Positions 1 through 9,158 of a stretch of 64,000 bases of DNA are shown here, one piece after another (position 1 is the first letter of the stretch; every line of letters begins with the position of its first letter). The stretch covers positions 682,001 through 746,000 of the forward strand of contig NZ_AP025172.1 of the NCBI RefSeq assembly GCF_003402535.2, given 5' to 3'. The position numbers were made by a program, and so were the translations under genes. Source of the DNA: Cupriavidus sp. P-10 (GTDB lineage: Bacteria; Pseudomonadota; Gammaproteobacteria; Burkholderiales; Burkholderiaceae). The notes under the pieces were generated by a model. The model saw nothing but the letters and a program-made list of their open reading frames with translations. It ran no database searches and was not told the DNA's origin.

Positions 1-376
1 CGGACCCTTCCTCTTCGCCGGCGGCTGGTTGTCCATGGTGGCCCAGTATTCAAAGACCACTCCTCACCGCATACCGTTTTGGTTCAAGCCTGTCAGCACG
101 TTTGGCTTGTCAAAGATCACGACGTTTATCAGAAGTTCACATATGTTGGTCGTACCCACTCATCCCTTGCTCCTCTCCGCCTTCGTGCTGGCAGATTCCG
201 CTTCGCCTCGCGGCTGGGCGTACCGGTTATCCGGCGGCTACGTTGTCCCCAGAGCTTCACACCGAGCTGTTACCGGCTCCGCATGTCTGGGTAGGGAACG
301 GTTGATGGAACAACCGGTTTCGTCAGGCCATACGTTCTCCTGTGAAACAGAAATTCAGGCGACTTGCAGGTCGCAC
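1..376 (-). mobile_element. Group II intron, 5' part (cut by window edge)
   Basis: The reverse complement matches the first 376 bases of the complete intron at 49828-52023 almost base for base; I saw three mismatches, all within about 50 bases of the window edge. It begins with the group II 5' consensus GTGCG at 376. The upstream exon is an IS110-family transposase start, as in the other copy, so both insertions hit the same conserved site. The reverse transcriptase and the 3' end lie outside the window. Confidence 0.85.
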
Positions 377-424
377 GAACACGTTCTTCGCGATGTCCAC
401 ACCGACTGCTGTACGATTGACCAC
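377..424 (-). pseudogene. IS110-family transposase, N-terminal exon fragment
   Basis: Sixteen codons from a GTG start at 424, preceded by GGAGAA, read MVNRTAVGVDIAKNVF. This is the conserved start of IS110-family transposases, including the first acidic residue of the DEDD site. The intron follows directly, and the rest of the transposase would lie on the far side of the intron, outside the window. Whether splicing restores a working gene cannot be judged here. Confidence 0.65.
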
Positions 425-549
425 TGGATTCTCCGGTTGCCTGGGAAATGCCTCCATTTTCCACCCTTCGCACATCGAGGCCATAGGCCCGTGAGGATCC
501 ACCTTTCTTTGCTCTCACATTCACGGGTGGGACGCGTTCATTTCATTGA

Positions 550-1650
550 TTACTGCAACTGCGGACGGATTTGTCCCAGCGAGCGCATGCGCACGAGGTT
601 GTAGGCGGCCATGCTCAGCACAAACATTTGGTCGACCTTCTTTACTCCGCGCACCATTACCTGGCGCATGCGCCCCACGGTCTTCGCCCACCCAAAGCCC
701 TGTTCGATGAGCTTGCGTTTCTGCTGCGAGATGGCATAACCGACGCTGCGAGCAATGGCATCAGGAACGGCCGAGCGCCGCCCCGAGGTGTTTTGCGCCA
801 CGTGAGGCGTCACCTTCATCTCCAGGCAAGCCTCAATGAACTCCTGCGCGTCATAGCCCTTGTCCGCGCCCACGGTGACTTCCACATCCAGGTCTTCAGT
901 CACCTGCCTGGCATCGTTGAGCATGACCTTTGCGGCCTCGCGCTCGGCGTGTCCGTCCGCATTGGTCACCATGGCGCTCACCACCAGGCCGTGGCGGTTG
1001 TCGCTCAGGGTATGGCCCATGTAGCGCAGTTCACTCGCAGTCTTGCCCTTGCGGTACAGCCTGGCATCGGGATCGGTCTTGGACTCGTGCGTGTCGTTGC
1101 TGCGCTTGCGACCTTTGAAGTTTCCGTCGTCGCTATCGTCCTTGTCGCCGCCGTCCTTGCGCACGAAGCTTTTGTGGCCTGCCCACGCCTGAATCAGCGT
1201 GCCGTCGACGCTGAAGTGCTCGCCCGACAGCCAGTTCTTCTTCTGCGCGATGGCCAGCACCTCGTTGAAAAACTCGATGACCGCATCATGCTTGATCAGC
1301 CGTTCGCGGTTCTTGGTGAACACCGTCGGCACCCAAACTGGGTCGTCCATCGACAGCCCGATGAACCAGCGAAAAAGCAAGTTGTAGTGCGTCTGCTCCA
1401 TGAGCTGACGTTCGGAGCGAATGCTGTAGAGCACCTGCAGCAGCATGGCCCGCAGCAATTTCTCCGGCGCGATGCTGGGCCGGCCACCCTTGATATCGGC
1501 CTCGTACATCTGCGCAAACAACCGGTCCATCTTCACCAGCGCCTGGTTGGCCATGGTGCGGACTGAGCGCAGCGGGTGGGACTTCGGCACGAAATCATCG
1601 AGCCTCCGCATAGTGAACAAACTCTCGGTGAAGGTGTCTGCGCCGCGCAT
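550..1650 (-). CDS. IS5-family transposase
   Basis: A DDE transposase of about 366 residues. The N-terminal part has the MRGADTFTESLF and LDDFVPKSHPLR motifs typical of IS5-type enzymes. The catalytic region shows an Asp in FSVDGTLIQAWAG, an Asp in VGADKGYD and a Glu in EQGFGWAK. An alternative TTG start lies at 1677, but the ATG at 1650 begins at the conserved motif. The element probably extends to about 1690, where the interrupted lipoamide dehydrogenase remnant begins. Its terminal inverted repeats could not be fixed by eye. The reading frame is intact, so it may still be active. Confidence 0.85.
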   Translation of the reverse strand: MRGADTFTESLFTMRRLDDFVPKSHPLRSVRTMANQALVKMDRLFAQMYEADIKGGRPSIAPEKLLRAMLLQVLYSIRSERQLMEQTHYNLLFRWFIGLSMDDPVWVPTVFTKNRERLIKHDAVIEFFNEVLAIAQKKNWLSGEHFSVDGTLIQAWAGHKSFVRKDGGDKDDSDDGNFKGRKRSNDTHESKTDPDARLYRKGKTASELRYMGHTLSDNRHGLVVSAMVTNADGHAEREAAKVMLNDARQVTEDLDVEVTVGADKGYDAQEFIEACLEMKVTPHVAQNTSGRRSAVPDAIARSVGYAISQQKRKLIEQGFGWAKTVGRMRQVMVRGVKKVDQMFVLSMAAYNLVRMRSLGQIRPQLQ

Positions 1651-1742
1651 GAAAGTAGGGTTGGATGGGGTCCTCAAATCAACGCTTTAGTTAGTCGTCG
1701 CGCTGACGTCCGCTCGAGGTATTTCAGCGGCCTGCTAAGGCC

Positions 1743-2827
<1,085 letters not shown>

Positions 2828-2848
2828 CAACCTGGGAGAGGCCCGAGC

Positions 2849-3337
2849 ATGCAGAAGAATCGAGCGAACGTCTTCCGCCTCGGCGGCGCCGTCGCACTGT
2901 GTCTGGCCCTGGTGTCCGTGAATGCCAGCGCCGGCCTTTTGGACAAGGTTCTGGGGCGCTCCGATCCTTCAGAGCCTTTGCCCCCTGAGAAAGCCTTCCA
3001 GATCAAGGTCGAGGTGGTCGACGGCAAGACCGTCATCGCTACGCTGACTCCGGCACCCGAGCACTACCTGTACCGCAAGACGGTCCGTTTCGCGGCCAAG
3101 AACGCCAAGGGTGCCCGACTGGGGCCCGTCGCATTGCCGAAAGGGACAAAGAAGCAGGATCCTTTCTTCGGCGAGACAGAGGTGTACACACAGCCCGTCC
3201 AGGTGACGCTTGCGCTGGAGCGCGCCGCCGGTGTTCCCGCTTCACTTTCGGTAGTCGTGTTCTATCAAGGCTGCAACGGACGGCTGGGGGTGTGTTACCC
3301 GCCGACGCAAACGGAGTTTCCGATCCGGCTGCCCTGA
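2849..3337 (+). CDS. DsbD N-terminal (alpha) domain protein
   Basis: A 162-residue secreted protein. Residues 1-28 look like a signal peptide ending ASA. The remainder matches the immunoglobulin-like N-terminal domain of the thiol-disulfide transporter DsbD, including a GETEVY segment and the YQGC...GVCYPP redox cysteine pair. The membrane and thioredoxin domains of full DsbD are absent, so it would have to act as a free periplasmic electron acceptor. The membrane partner could be the CcdA-like protein at 5460-6194, since CcdA resembles the DsbD membrane core. That pairing is inference. Confidence 0.8.
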   Translation: MQKNRANVFRLGGAVALCLALVSVNASAGLLDKVLGRSDPSEPLPPEKAFQIKVEVVDGKTVIATLTPAPEHYLYRKTVRFAAKNAKGARLGPVALPKGTKKQDPFFGETEVYTQPVQVTLALERAAGVPASLSVVVFYQGCNGRLGVCYPPTQTEFPIRLP

Positions 3338-3870
3338 TTCACCGTAACCGGTTGGCTCGATGCCTCTGATGAGTTGATGGAGCGTTCGCCGGTCCGTCGA
3401 CGCCCCGCCGTGCGCAAGCTATTGAGCTTTCCCTAATTCGCGACAGCGCAAAAACAACCACCGTCATTCCCGCGCAGGCGGGAACCCAGCGTCTTTATAG
3501 TCACTGGGTTTCCGCCTGCGCGGGAACGACAAGCAAGAAACGTTATCGTGAATTTCGGAAACATCAATAAGCATCGACATGAGAGGGCTGGCAAAGCTGA
3601 TTGCGGTCAGCCCGCAGACATTTTTTATGCACCCGCCGCTCGATGCTGCCCTGCACGACCGCGCCGGCCCATCCATCGTGATCCGGTGAACACCAGCAAG
3701 GTCGAGATTGAGATTCTGCACAGTAATAACAGTCGGCAGGCAGATGGCCTCTTGACACTGCACGCTACGGACTTTGTAATTGGCTCTTTCGTCCGCGCAT
3801 CAATGTGCGCGGCTTCATCGATCGGTGCGCAGCCGAGGCAGCTGTTGCAGTGGAAGGTCAGGTAAACGAG
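3338..3870 (+). other. Intergenic: inverted repeat and candidate promoter
   Basis: No convincing gene. It holds the inverted repeat at 3462-3530 and a candidate sigma70-type promoter at 3752-3780 (TTGACA, 17-base spacer, TGTAAT) about 90 bases before the thioredoxin-like gene. A 36-codon frame at 3581-3691 has no recognisable relatives. Confidence 0.5.
3462..3530. repeat. Inverted repeat, REP-like
   Basis: Two arms of about 29 bases (CGTCATTCCCGCGCAGGCGG... and its near-complement ...CCGCCTGCGCGGGAACGAC) flank a short centre. This CGTCATTCCCGC motif is a common dispersed intergenic repeat in Burkholderiales genomes. It would form a long hairpin when transcribed, so it could also attenuate transcription. 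Confidence 0.65.
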
Positions 3871-5094
3871 ATGGTCGAGAGAACAAGGCGCCGACTGTGC
3901 ACCGTTCTCATCGTCCTGGTTGCCGCAGTGGCAGCAGGCTTTTTCCTGCGCCATTTCGAAGGTTTGTCTGGCGCGAGCCAAACAGGCCCCCTCAGGTTCG
4001 TCATGCACTCCAAAGCGAAGCAGGCGGCCAGCGTCTCGTTCAATACGGGTGATGGCGCTTCGATGAAGCTAGACGATCTGCGAGGCAAGGTCGTGCTGCT
4101 GAACATCTGGGCGACTTGGTGTCCGCCATGCAGGCAGGAGATCCCATCTCTGGACCGCTTGCAGGCGAAGCTCGGTGGGTCCGACTTCGAGGTGGTGGCG
4201 TTGTCCATCGACAAGGACGCAAAGGGACTTGCCGAGGTGAAGTCCTTCTATTCGCAGGTCGGCATCCACCATCTGCGCATCTTCCAGGACCCGACCGGCA
4301 CCGCCGGGTTCACCCTCGGGACGGTCGGCGTGCCGACGACCTTGTTGATCGATCGACAGGGACGTGAACTGGGGCGCCTGACGGGCACGGCAGAGTGGGA
4401 CAGCCAGGAGGCGCTGGACTTTGTCCGCAGCAAGGAAAGCCATGAACACCACGACGATCTCCAGTGGGCGCAAGGGCTACTTCGCCGAACGGTCAGCGCT
4501 CGACTGGGCCGCCGCAGGCGGGATACTGCTGGCGACGCTCTTTGCATTCGCCCGGTACTTCGACGCCATGGATGTCTACGAAAAGGGCATCCTGATCACG
4601 CTCACCCCGGCGGCGATTGCGCTCGTCTGGTTCTGGCGTCCGCTGCGCGCGCTGGCGGCCGGCGTCACGCTGGCCAGTATCTGCTGCCATCTTGCTCTAC
4701 AGCGGCGCGACGGATGACTTTGGAGCCGAGCTGGCCCGCGGCGAACAGATGTTCCTGCTTCGGTACTTCTTGTCCAGTCAGAGCGCGATCCTTTGGATGG
4801 CGGTGTTTAGTGATGATGAGCACCTTGTTCTACTGGATCGGATTTTTCACGTCCAAGCAGGCCGAGAACGGGGCCTTGAAAGATCGGCTCGGGGCTTGCC
4901 TGGGCCTCGGTGTTCATGGCGCTGGTCGGTACCATGGTCCGCGTGCTTTGCCTGGAACCCCTGGTCTTCCGCAAGACCGCCGTCAGCAGCTATTGGGGCC
5001 TGTATTTCGGCGTTGGCGCGCTGCTGGCCGGGGCCATCATTGCCGCCAGGCGCGTGGTGGCGCAGCGCTTGCCATCTTTCGAGGTGTTGGATGA
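3871..5094 (+). CDS. TlpA-like thioredoxin; frame runs on past its natural end
   Basis: Residues 1-30 hold an N-terminal membrane anchor. Residues 60-190 match the TlpA/ResA family of periplasmic thioredoxins, with the active site ATWCPPCRQEIP near residue 82 and the cis-Pro loop VGVPTT. Such proteins reduce apocytochrome c or other periplasmic thiols. Homology ends near 4440. In another frame a TGA overlaps the next gene's ATG (ATGA at 4442), the usual coupled arrangement, so a single-base indel near the end probably shifted this frame and let it run to 5094 over ccsB. Residues after about 190 are translated out of frame. The ATG at 3871 was chosen over 3805 because it directly precedes the anchor. 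Confidence 0.65.
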   Translation: MVERTRRRLCTVLIVLVAAVAAGFFLRHFEGLSGASQTGPLRFVMHSKAKQAASVSFNTGDGASMKLDDLRGKVVLLNIWATWCPPCRQEIPSLDRLQAKLGGSDFEVVALSIDKDAKGLAEVKSFYSQVGIHHLRIFQDPTGTAGFTLGTVGVPTTLLIDRQGRELGRLTGTAEWDSQEALDFVRSKESHEHHDDLQWAQGLLRRTVSARLGRRRRDTAGDALCIRPVLRRHGCLRKGHPDHAHPGGDCARLVLASAARAGGRRHAGQYLLPSCSTAARRMTLEPSWPAANRCSCFGTSCPVRARSFGWRCLVMMSTLFYWIGFFTSKQAENGALKDRLGACLGLGVHGAGRYHGPRALPGTPGLPQDRRQQLLGPVFRRWRAAGRGHHCRQARGGAALAIFRGVG

Positions 5095-5386
5095 CTTAAT
5101 GTACAAGGCCATAGCGGTCGGCTTTGCCTTCTTCACGATTGCTACCATCCTCGGTGCGTTTTGGGCTGCAGAAGCCTGGGGCGGCTACTGGAGCTGGGAC
5201 CCCAAGGAAACCTGGGCGCTGATCGTGTGGCTGAACTACGCAGCCTGGCTGCACATGCGTCTCGTGAAGGGCCTGGCTGGTGGCATGGCTGCATGGTGGG
5301 CCTTGGTCGGATTGGCGGTCACATCGTTCGCGTTCCTCGGCGTCAACATGTTCCTCTCGGGGCTGCACTCCTATGGCGAGCTGTGA
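4442..5386 (+). pseudogene. Cytochrome c biogenesis protein CcsB/CcsA-like, frameshifted
   Basis: Pieces of one cytochrome c synthase membrane subunit appear in successive frames. The N-terminal helices start at 4442; FLLRYFLSSQSAILWMAVF follows in a second frame (about 4750-4810); STLFYWIGFF in a third (about 4815-4890); and the C-terminal half from about 4910, with the haem-handling tryptophan-rich motif WGGYWSWDPKETWALIVW and the ending NMFLSGLHSYGEL. At least three frameshifts separate these, and part of the middle seems missing. The gene cannot make the full protein unless the shifts are assembly errors. Confidence 0.75.
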
Positions 5387-5459
5387 AGTCCCCGGTGCCA
5401 GAATGGGCTTGCGCTCCACAAGTACGCGGGTCGCATAGACGTTTCGCTTCCTCCTCATC

Positions 5460-6194
5460 GTGTTCGATACCAACAGTTTGAGCATCGCCTCGGCCTTCGC
5501 GGCGAGGATGGCATCTTTCCTGTCGCCGTGCGTGCTGCCGCTGGTGCCCGGCTACGTCTCCTACATCGCGGGGCAGTCGCTGCCTGGGGCAGATGCGCCT
5601 ATGCCCGGGTCAGCAGCCAACCTCGGCCTTGCATTGTTGTTCGTCGCGGGCTTCTCATGCGTCTTCGTCGCTCTGGGCACAGCCGCTTCGTTGGCCGGAC
5701 AGGTGCTGCTGCAGTACCGGCAGCAGGCCACCGCAGCGGGTGGTGTGCTGGTCGCTTTCTTCGGCCTGTTCATGCTTGGTTTTGGAAGCCAGCTCGGCTG
5801 GCTGCAACGCGACCTCCGCTTTCACCTCCAGCTACCGGGTGGGAGGCCGATCGCCGCCTTCCTGCTGGGGCTCGCGTTCGGCTTCGGTTGGACACCGTGC
5901 ATCGGACCGGTCCTCGGTGCCATTCTCACCGTGGCGGCGGTGTCGGAGCGGGTTGCCGGCCCGGGGCTGCTCGCGGTGTACTCGGCCGGGCTGGGCGTGC
6001 CGTTCCTGCTTGCGGCCGTCTTCACCGGCAAGCTGTTGCAGCGGCAAGCCATCTTGCGCCGTATCAGCCGTCCCTTGCACCTGGTGGCCGGCGCCGTGAT
6101 GGTCGCGATGGGCGTGGCGATGGTGACCGGCCACTTGGCAGATTTCTCGTTTTGGCTTCTGCGCGCCTTTCCTCGCCTGGGCCAAGTGGGGTGA
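5460..6194 (+). CDS. ccdA: CcdA-family cytochrome c biogenesis / thiol transporter
   Basis: An integral membrane protein of 244 residues with about six helices. The N-terminal signature SFLSPCVLPLVPGYVSYIAG and the FGWTPCIGPVLGAIL motif contain the two membrane cysteines that pass reducing equivalents from cytosolic thioredoxin to the periplasm. The GTG at 5460 is the only start upstream of the first helix. Partners would be the TlpA-like thioredoxin and the DsbD-alpha-like protein upstream. With ccsB broken, the system may serve periplasmic disulfide reduction rather than cytochrome c. Confidence 0.85.
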   Translation: MFDTNSLSIASAFAARMASFLSPCVLPLVPGYVSYIAGQSLPGADAPMPGSAANLGLALLFVAGFSCVFVALGTAASLAGQVLLQYRQQATAAGGVLVAFFGLFMLGFGSQLGWLQRDLRFHLQLPGGRPIAAFLLGLAFGFGWTPCIGPVLGAILTVAAVSERVAGPGLLAVYSAGLGVPFLLAAVFTGKLLQRQAILRRISRPLHLVAGAVMVAMGVAMVTGHLADFSFWLLRAFPRLGQVG

Positions 6195-6268
6195 GAAGGA
6201 GGGGGCGACGGCGCGCTCAGCATTGCAAACTGACTCGACGTGCGCATGGCTCCGAGATGAGTCGCCGC

Positions 6269-6850
6269 TCAACCCAAGATGTTGAGAACCACCAGACCGA
6301 TCGCCCACACAAATCCCGCAACTGTTGGGATCGCCGTCGTGGCCATGCCAAAGGTGCGTGCCCCGGCACCCTTGGGATAGCCCCTCAGGAAGGCCATCCG
6401 GCCTACGCCGAACAGCGCCACAGCTGCCGGAATGGAGAACAGCGCCGGGCCACCCAGCAACGACGCAAGTGCCATATGGCCCCCCACCGCCATGACCGCT
6501 TGCTCCAAGGTGTTCTGCAGGAACGCGACTTTGATCGCGATGCGGCGACTGGGAGGAGAGAAGGCGGAGCCGCGGTTGTCCGCCGCCGAGTGGAATCGGC
6601 CGGACGACACCATCCTTGCAGCGATGACCAACCAGATGAGCACGAACACGTCGGCCTGCAAAGCGAAGGCGATGCGTTCTGCCAATGACTCGGGAGGCGC
6701 AAAGAAGCGAGGCAGGAGGTAGCAGGCACCGGCGATGACTCCGCCGCACAGCCCGGCGGCCATCGCGGCATTCCTTAGGATTCGACGCTGCTCGTCGGCC
6801 AAGTCAATGCCAGCGCCATCGGCCGGCGAGGCTGCGTCTTTCTCCGACAT
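6269..6850 (-). CDS. MAPEG-family membrane protein
   Basis: A protein of 193 residues with about four membrane helices and a C-terminal half resembling the MAPEG family (FLQNTLEQAVMAVGGHMALASLL, then GRMAFLRGYPKGAGARTFGMA). MAPEG proteins are often glutathione-linked membrane enzymes; the role here is unknown. The start at 6850 is preceded by AGAGAGG; a longer frame to 6931 lacks a ribosome site. It converges on ccdA. Confidence 0.7.
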   Translation of the reverse strand: MSEKDAASPADGAGIDLADEQRRILRNAAMAAGLCGGVIAGACYLLPRFFAPPESLAERIAFALQADVFVLIWLVIAARMVSSGRFHSAADNRGSAFSPPSRRIAIKVAFLQNTLEQAVMAVGGHMALASLLGGPALFSIPAAVALFGVGRMAFLRGYPKGAGARTFGMATTAIPTVAGFVWAIGLVVLNILG

Positions 6851-7389
6851 ATGACAACCTCTCTTTGTTGCGGTTCTTTCCTGTGTTGGCGTCCCTAGAA
6901 TTCCCATTGCCCATGGACCCGATTCGAGCAAGCCTTGCAGCGAGTTGGCCCCGGCGGTGCCAGCACACGGGTCCAGGGTCTGCCGACAAGGTCACCGCTC
7001 GTCGAGGCGCGGTTCCAACCGCTGCAGCACCTGGAGATGTTAAAGCTGAGGGTGCGTACACACGAATTCCTGTTTCACAGCCAGTTCGTCGCCAACATGG
7101 CGAACCAGGCTTCCGACGCACTGCAGCAGTTGTTCCGCCAACAGTCCTGACCACCACCCGGCCGCTCACGCCCGCGTCACGCCGGCGATCACGCCCGCGA
7201 TCACGAACCGGGAGCGCGGGGACTTTTGGATGGTAATAACAGCTCTCATTTTGGCGGGGCGTTAAGAAAATGATGACCTTTTCCACGCGTACCTGCTACC
7301 CTCTGATTTCATGTTTGGCCCTAACGAAGCGATGCCGGTGGGCCAGTGATATCAGCTCGCTTCGAGCTGAGAATATTCTATGACTGGGC
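6851..7389. other. Intergenic, no confident gene
   Basis: Small frames exist, for example 71 codons at 6935-7150 ending SDALQQLFRQQS, but none shows a family motif or a convincing ribosome site. The 7150-7210 part carries short GC-rich direct repeats (CGATCACGCCCG type). Confidence 0.4.
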
Positions 7390-7848
7390 TCAACTGGCGA
7401 GCCCAGGCATCCCATGGTCACCGGTCTCGTCAACCTTCAAATGCGGTGCCTTGTGGGCGGTTTTCGCGAGGCCTTCAAGAATGCCACAGTCCCTTGCCTC
7501 GCGAGAGTGGCCGCATTGGCCGCGCAATTGCTTCAGGTCACGTTCCAATGCCCTCAGCTCTTGAACCCGGTGTTCCACGTGTGCGATGTGACCATCCAGC
7601 AGGACGTTGACTTCGCCGCAGTCCTCGTGTGGCGCATCCTTGAAGCGAAGCAGTACCCGAATCTCATTCAAGGTCATGTCCAGCGAGCGGCAATGCCGGA
7701 CAAATGCCAGGCGTTCCACATGCTCGGAAGCATAGATTCGGAAATTCCCGGAGGAGCGGGCAGGTGCCGGCAACAAGCCCTCCTGTTCGTAGAAACGGAT
7801 GGTCTCCACAGTCGTGCCGGCGGCGTGAGCGAGTTGGCCGATTTTCAT
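7390..7848 (-). CDS. cadR: Cd(II)/Pb(II)-responsive MerR-family regulator
   Basis: A 152-residue MerR-family activator. Residues 1-70 are the winged-helix DNA-binding domain (MKIGQLAHAAGTTVETIRFYEQEGLL). Cysteines at 77, 112 and 121, within DCGEV and QCGHSREARDCG, match the metal-binding triad of CadR/PbrR proteins. Such regulators bend promoters with a 19-20 base spacer and activate on Cd or Pb binding. Two such promoters, for cadA and the CDF gene, lie in this window. The ATG overlaps the stop of the upstream AraC-type gene, so the regulator sits at the end of the operon it probably controls, not divergent from it as is more common. Confidence 0.85.
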   Translation of the reverse strand: MKIGQLAHAAGTTVETIRFYEQEGLLPAPARSSGNFRIYASEHVERLAFVRHCRSLDMTLNEIRVLLRFKDAPHEDCGEVNVLLDGHIAHVEHRVQELRALERDLKQLRGQCGHSREARDCGILEGLAKTAHKAPHLKVDETGDHGMPGLAS

Positions 7849-8558
7849 GATATTCCCTCTTGCAAGCTTTGTATCTGACGCCTTCCATGCAGGGTGGTGT
7901 CGACAAATTCAAGCCCATGCAGTGTGAGTGGTGGTTTGGACTGTGACGTACAAACAATCCGAGCGCCGCGCAGGGCCGCTGGCCGAACTCCGAATGTGGA
8001 CACGAAGGTGCGCGTCAGATGCGCACTGTCGGCAAAGCCGGCGAGATGAGCAGCCTCGGTGAGCGTGCAACCATCGGAGAGGGTGCGCACCGCACGCTGC
8101 AGGCGCAACCAACGCACATACGCGCGGAACGACAGTCCGCTCGCCTCCGCGAACCAATGCATGAAGCGGGAGGACGACAGGCCTACGGCGTCGGCGGCAT
8201 GTGCGACGTGTACGGGTCCCTCCAACGCCGATTCCAGCCATTGGAGGATCGATGCCCACCGTGTGGCTTCCGTGGCAGGGTGTGAGACGTTCGCTGCTTC
8301 TGGCGGCATCGCGCCTCGCAGCCAGCGGTCCAGCTCATCTTCCAGCATATCTACCTGCATGGCGATCGGGGCCATTGCGGCTGCGGGCCCACGGCCAGAA
8401 GGGGAAACGCTGTGCATAGTCGGGTCGAGAAACACCATGCGAACCGCTTCGGCCGCTACGATACGATGTTGAACCCCGGCGGGAAGAAAATGCCCTCGCG
8501 CCTTCAATACGCCCCAGACCCCTTCGAGACACAACAGCCCCTGCCTGCTCCATGCCAA
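7845..8558 (-). CDS. AraC-family transcriptional regulator, start uncertain
   Basis: The C-terminal 100 residues hold two helix-turn-helix units of the AraC/XylS type (HAADAVGLSSSRFMHWFAEASGL, then LTEAAHLAGFADSAHLTRTF). The N-terminal part resembles a cupin-like sensor. The first ATG is at 8558, but family-like coding (WAIYVGPIEDGRLHRHQ) continues upstream in the same frame to the lspA stop at 8664 with no ATG or GTG. Either a rare start is used or the true start has been lost. It is translationally coupled to cadR and downstream of cadA and lspA. The inducer is unknown. Confidence 0.7.
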   Translation of the reverse strand: MAWSRQGLLCLEGVWGVLKARGHFLPAGVQHRIVAAEAVRMVFLDPTMHSVSPSGRGPAAAMAPIAMQVDMLEDELDRWLRGAMPPEAANVSHPATEATRWASILQWLESALEGPVHVAHAADAVGLSSSRFMHWFAEASGLSFRAYVRWLRLQRAVRTLSDGCTLTEAAHLAGFADSAHLTRTFVSTFGVRPAALRGARIVCTSQSKPPLTLHGLEFVDTTLHGRRQIQSLQEGIS

Positions 8559-8663
8559 CTGAGCTGCCTGATGTCGGTGCAGTCGACCGTCCTCTATCGG
8601 TCCGACGTAGATTGCCCAGCCGCGGCGATGGTCAGCATCGGCCGTCTGTCGGATACTTCGCGT

Positions 8664-9158
8664 TCATCCGCGGGCCGGGCGTGCCTGCTTTCTGCCGAAG
8701 AGCTCATAGAACACGATCAAGGCAGCACCTAGCGTGATGCCGATGTCAGCCAGATTGAAGGCCGGCCAATGGTACGAACCCCAATGAAGATCGATCCAGT
8801 CGACCACCGCTCCGCGTGCGACCCGGTCGATCATATTGGCCAACGCGCCGCCCAAGATCAGTCCGTAGCTGATCCGCTCGGTATGGGAAGTACCAGCACG
8901 CCGAATCATGTACACAAGGAACGCCGAGGCCGCTAGGGCAATTCCAATGAAAAAATATCGCTGCCAGCCCCCCGCGCCGTGCAGAAAGCTGAAGGCGGCA
9001 CCTCGGTTCAGCACATGCACGATGTTGAGCACAGGCAACCACTCGAGGCTTGCGCCGTACTCCATCCAAGCCACGACAGCGGCTTTCGTCGCGATGTCCA
9101 TCGCCACGATAAGGGCCGCCAATACGAAACCCACGGCAATGCTGCGATCAGGCCGCAT
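8664..9158 (-). CDS. lspA: Signal peptidase II (lipoprotein signal peptidase)
   Basis: A protein of 164 residues with four membrane helices. The two catalytic aspartates of this family are visible at about 111 (NMIDR) and 138 (FNLADIG), with the conserved NRGAAFSFL loop. The start at 9158 overlaps the end of cadA by 11 bases, showing translational coupling. Extra lspA copies are often linked to Cd/Pb P-type ATPase genes, as in pbr-type operons; what they add to resistance is uncertain. Confidence 0.9.
   Translation of the reverse strand: MRPDRSIAVGFVLAALIVAMDIATKAAVVAWMEYGASLEWLPVLNIVHVLNRGAAFSFLHGAGGWQRYFFIGIALAASAFLVYMIRRAGTSHTERISYGLILGGALANMIDRVARGAVVDWIDLHWGSYHWPAFNLADIGITLGAALIVFYELFGRKQARPARG

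Noticed and set aside
571..1566. Long plus-strand frame opposite the IS5 transposase
   Set aside because: Shadow of a GC-rich gene; no family features.
5528..6688. 386-codon frame over ccdA
   Set aside because: Arg/Ala-rich shadow of ccdA and the MAPEG gene.
6935..7150. 71-codon frame in the intergenic region
   Set aside because: No ribosome site, start or recognisable motif; left as unknown.
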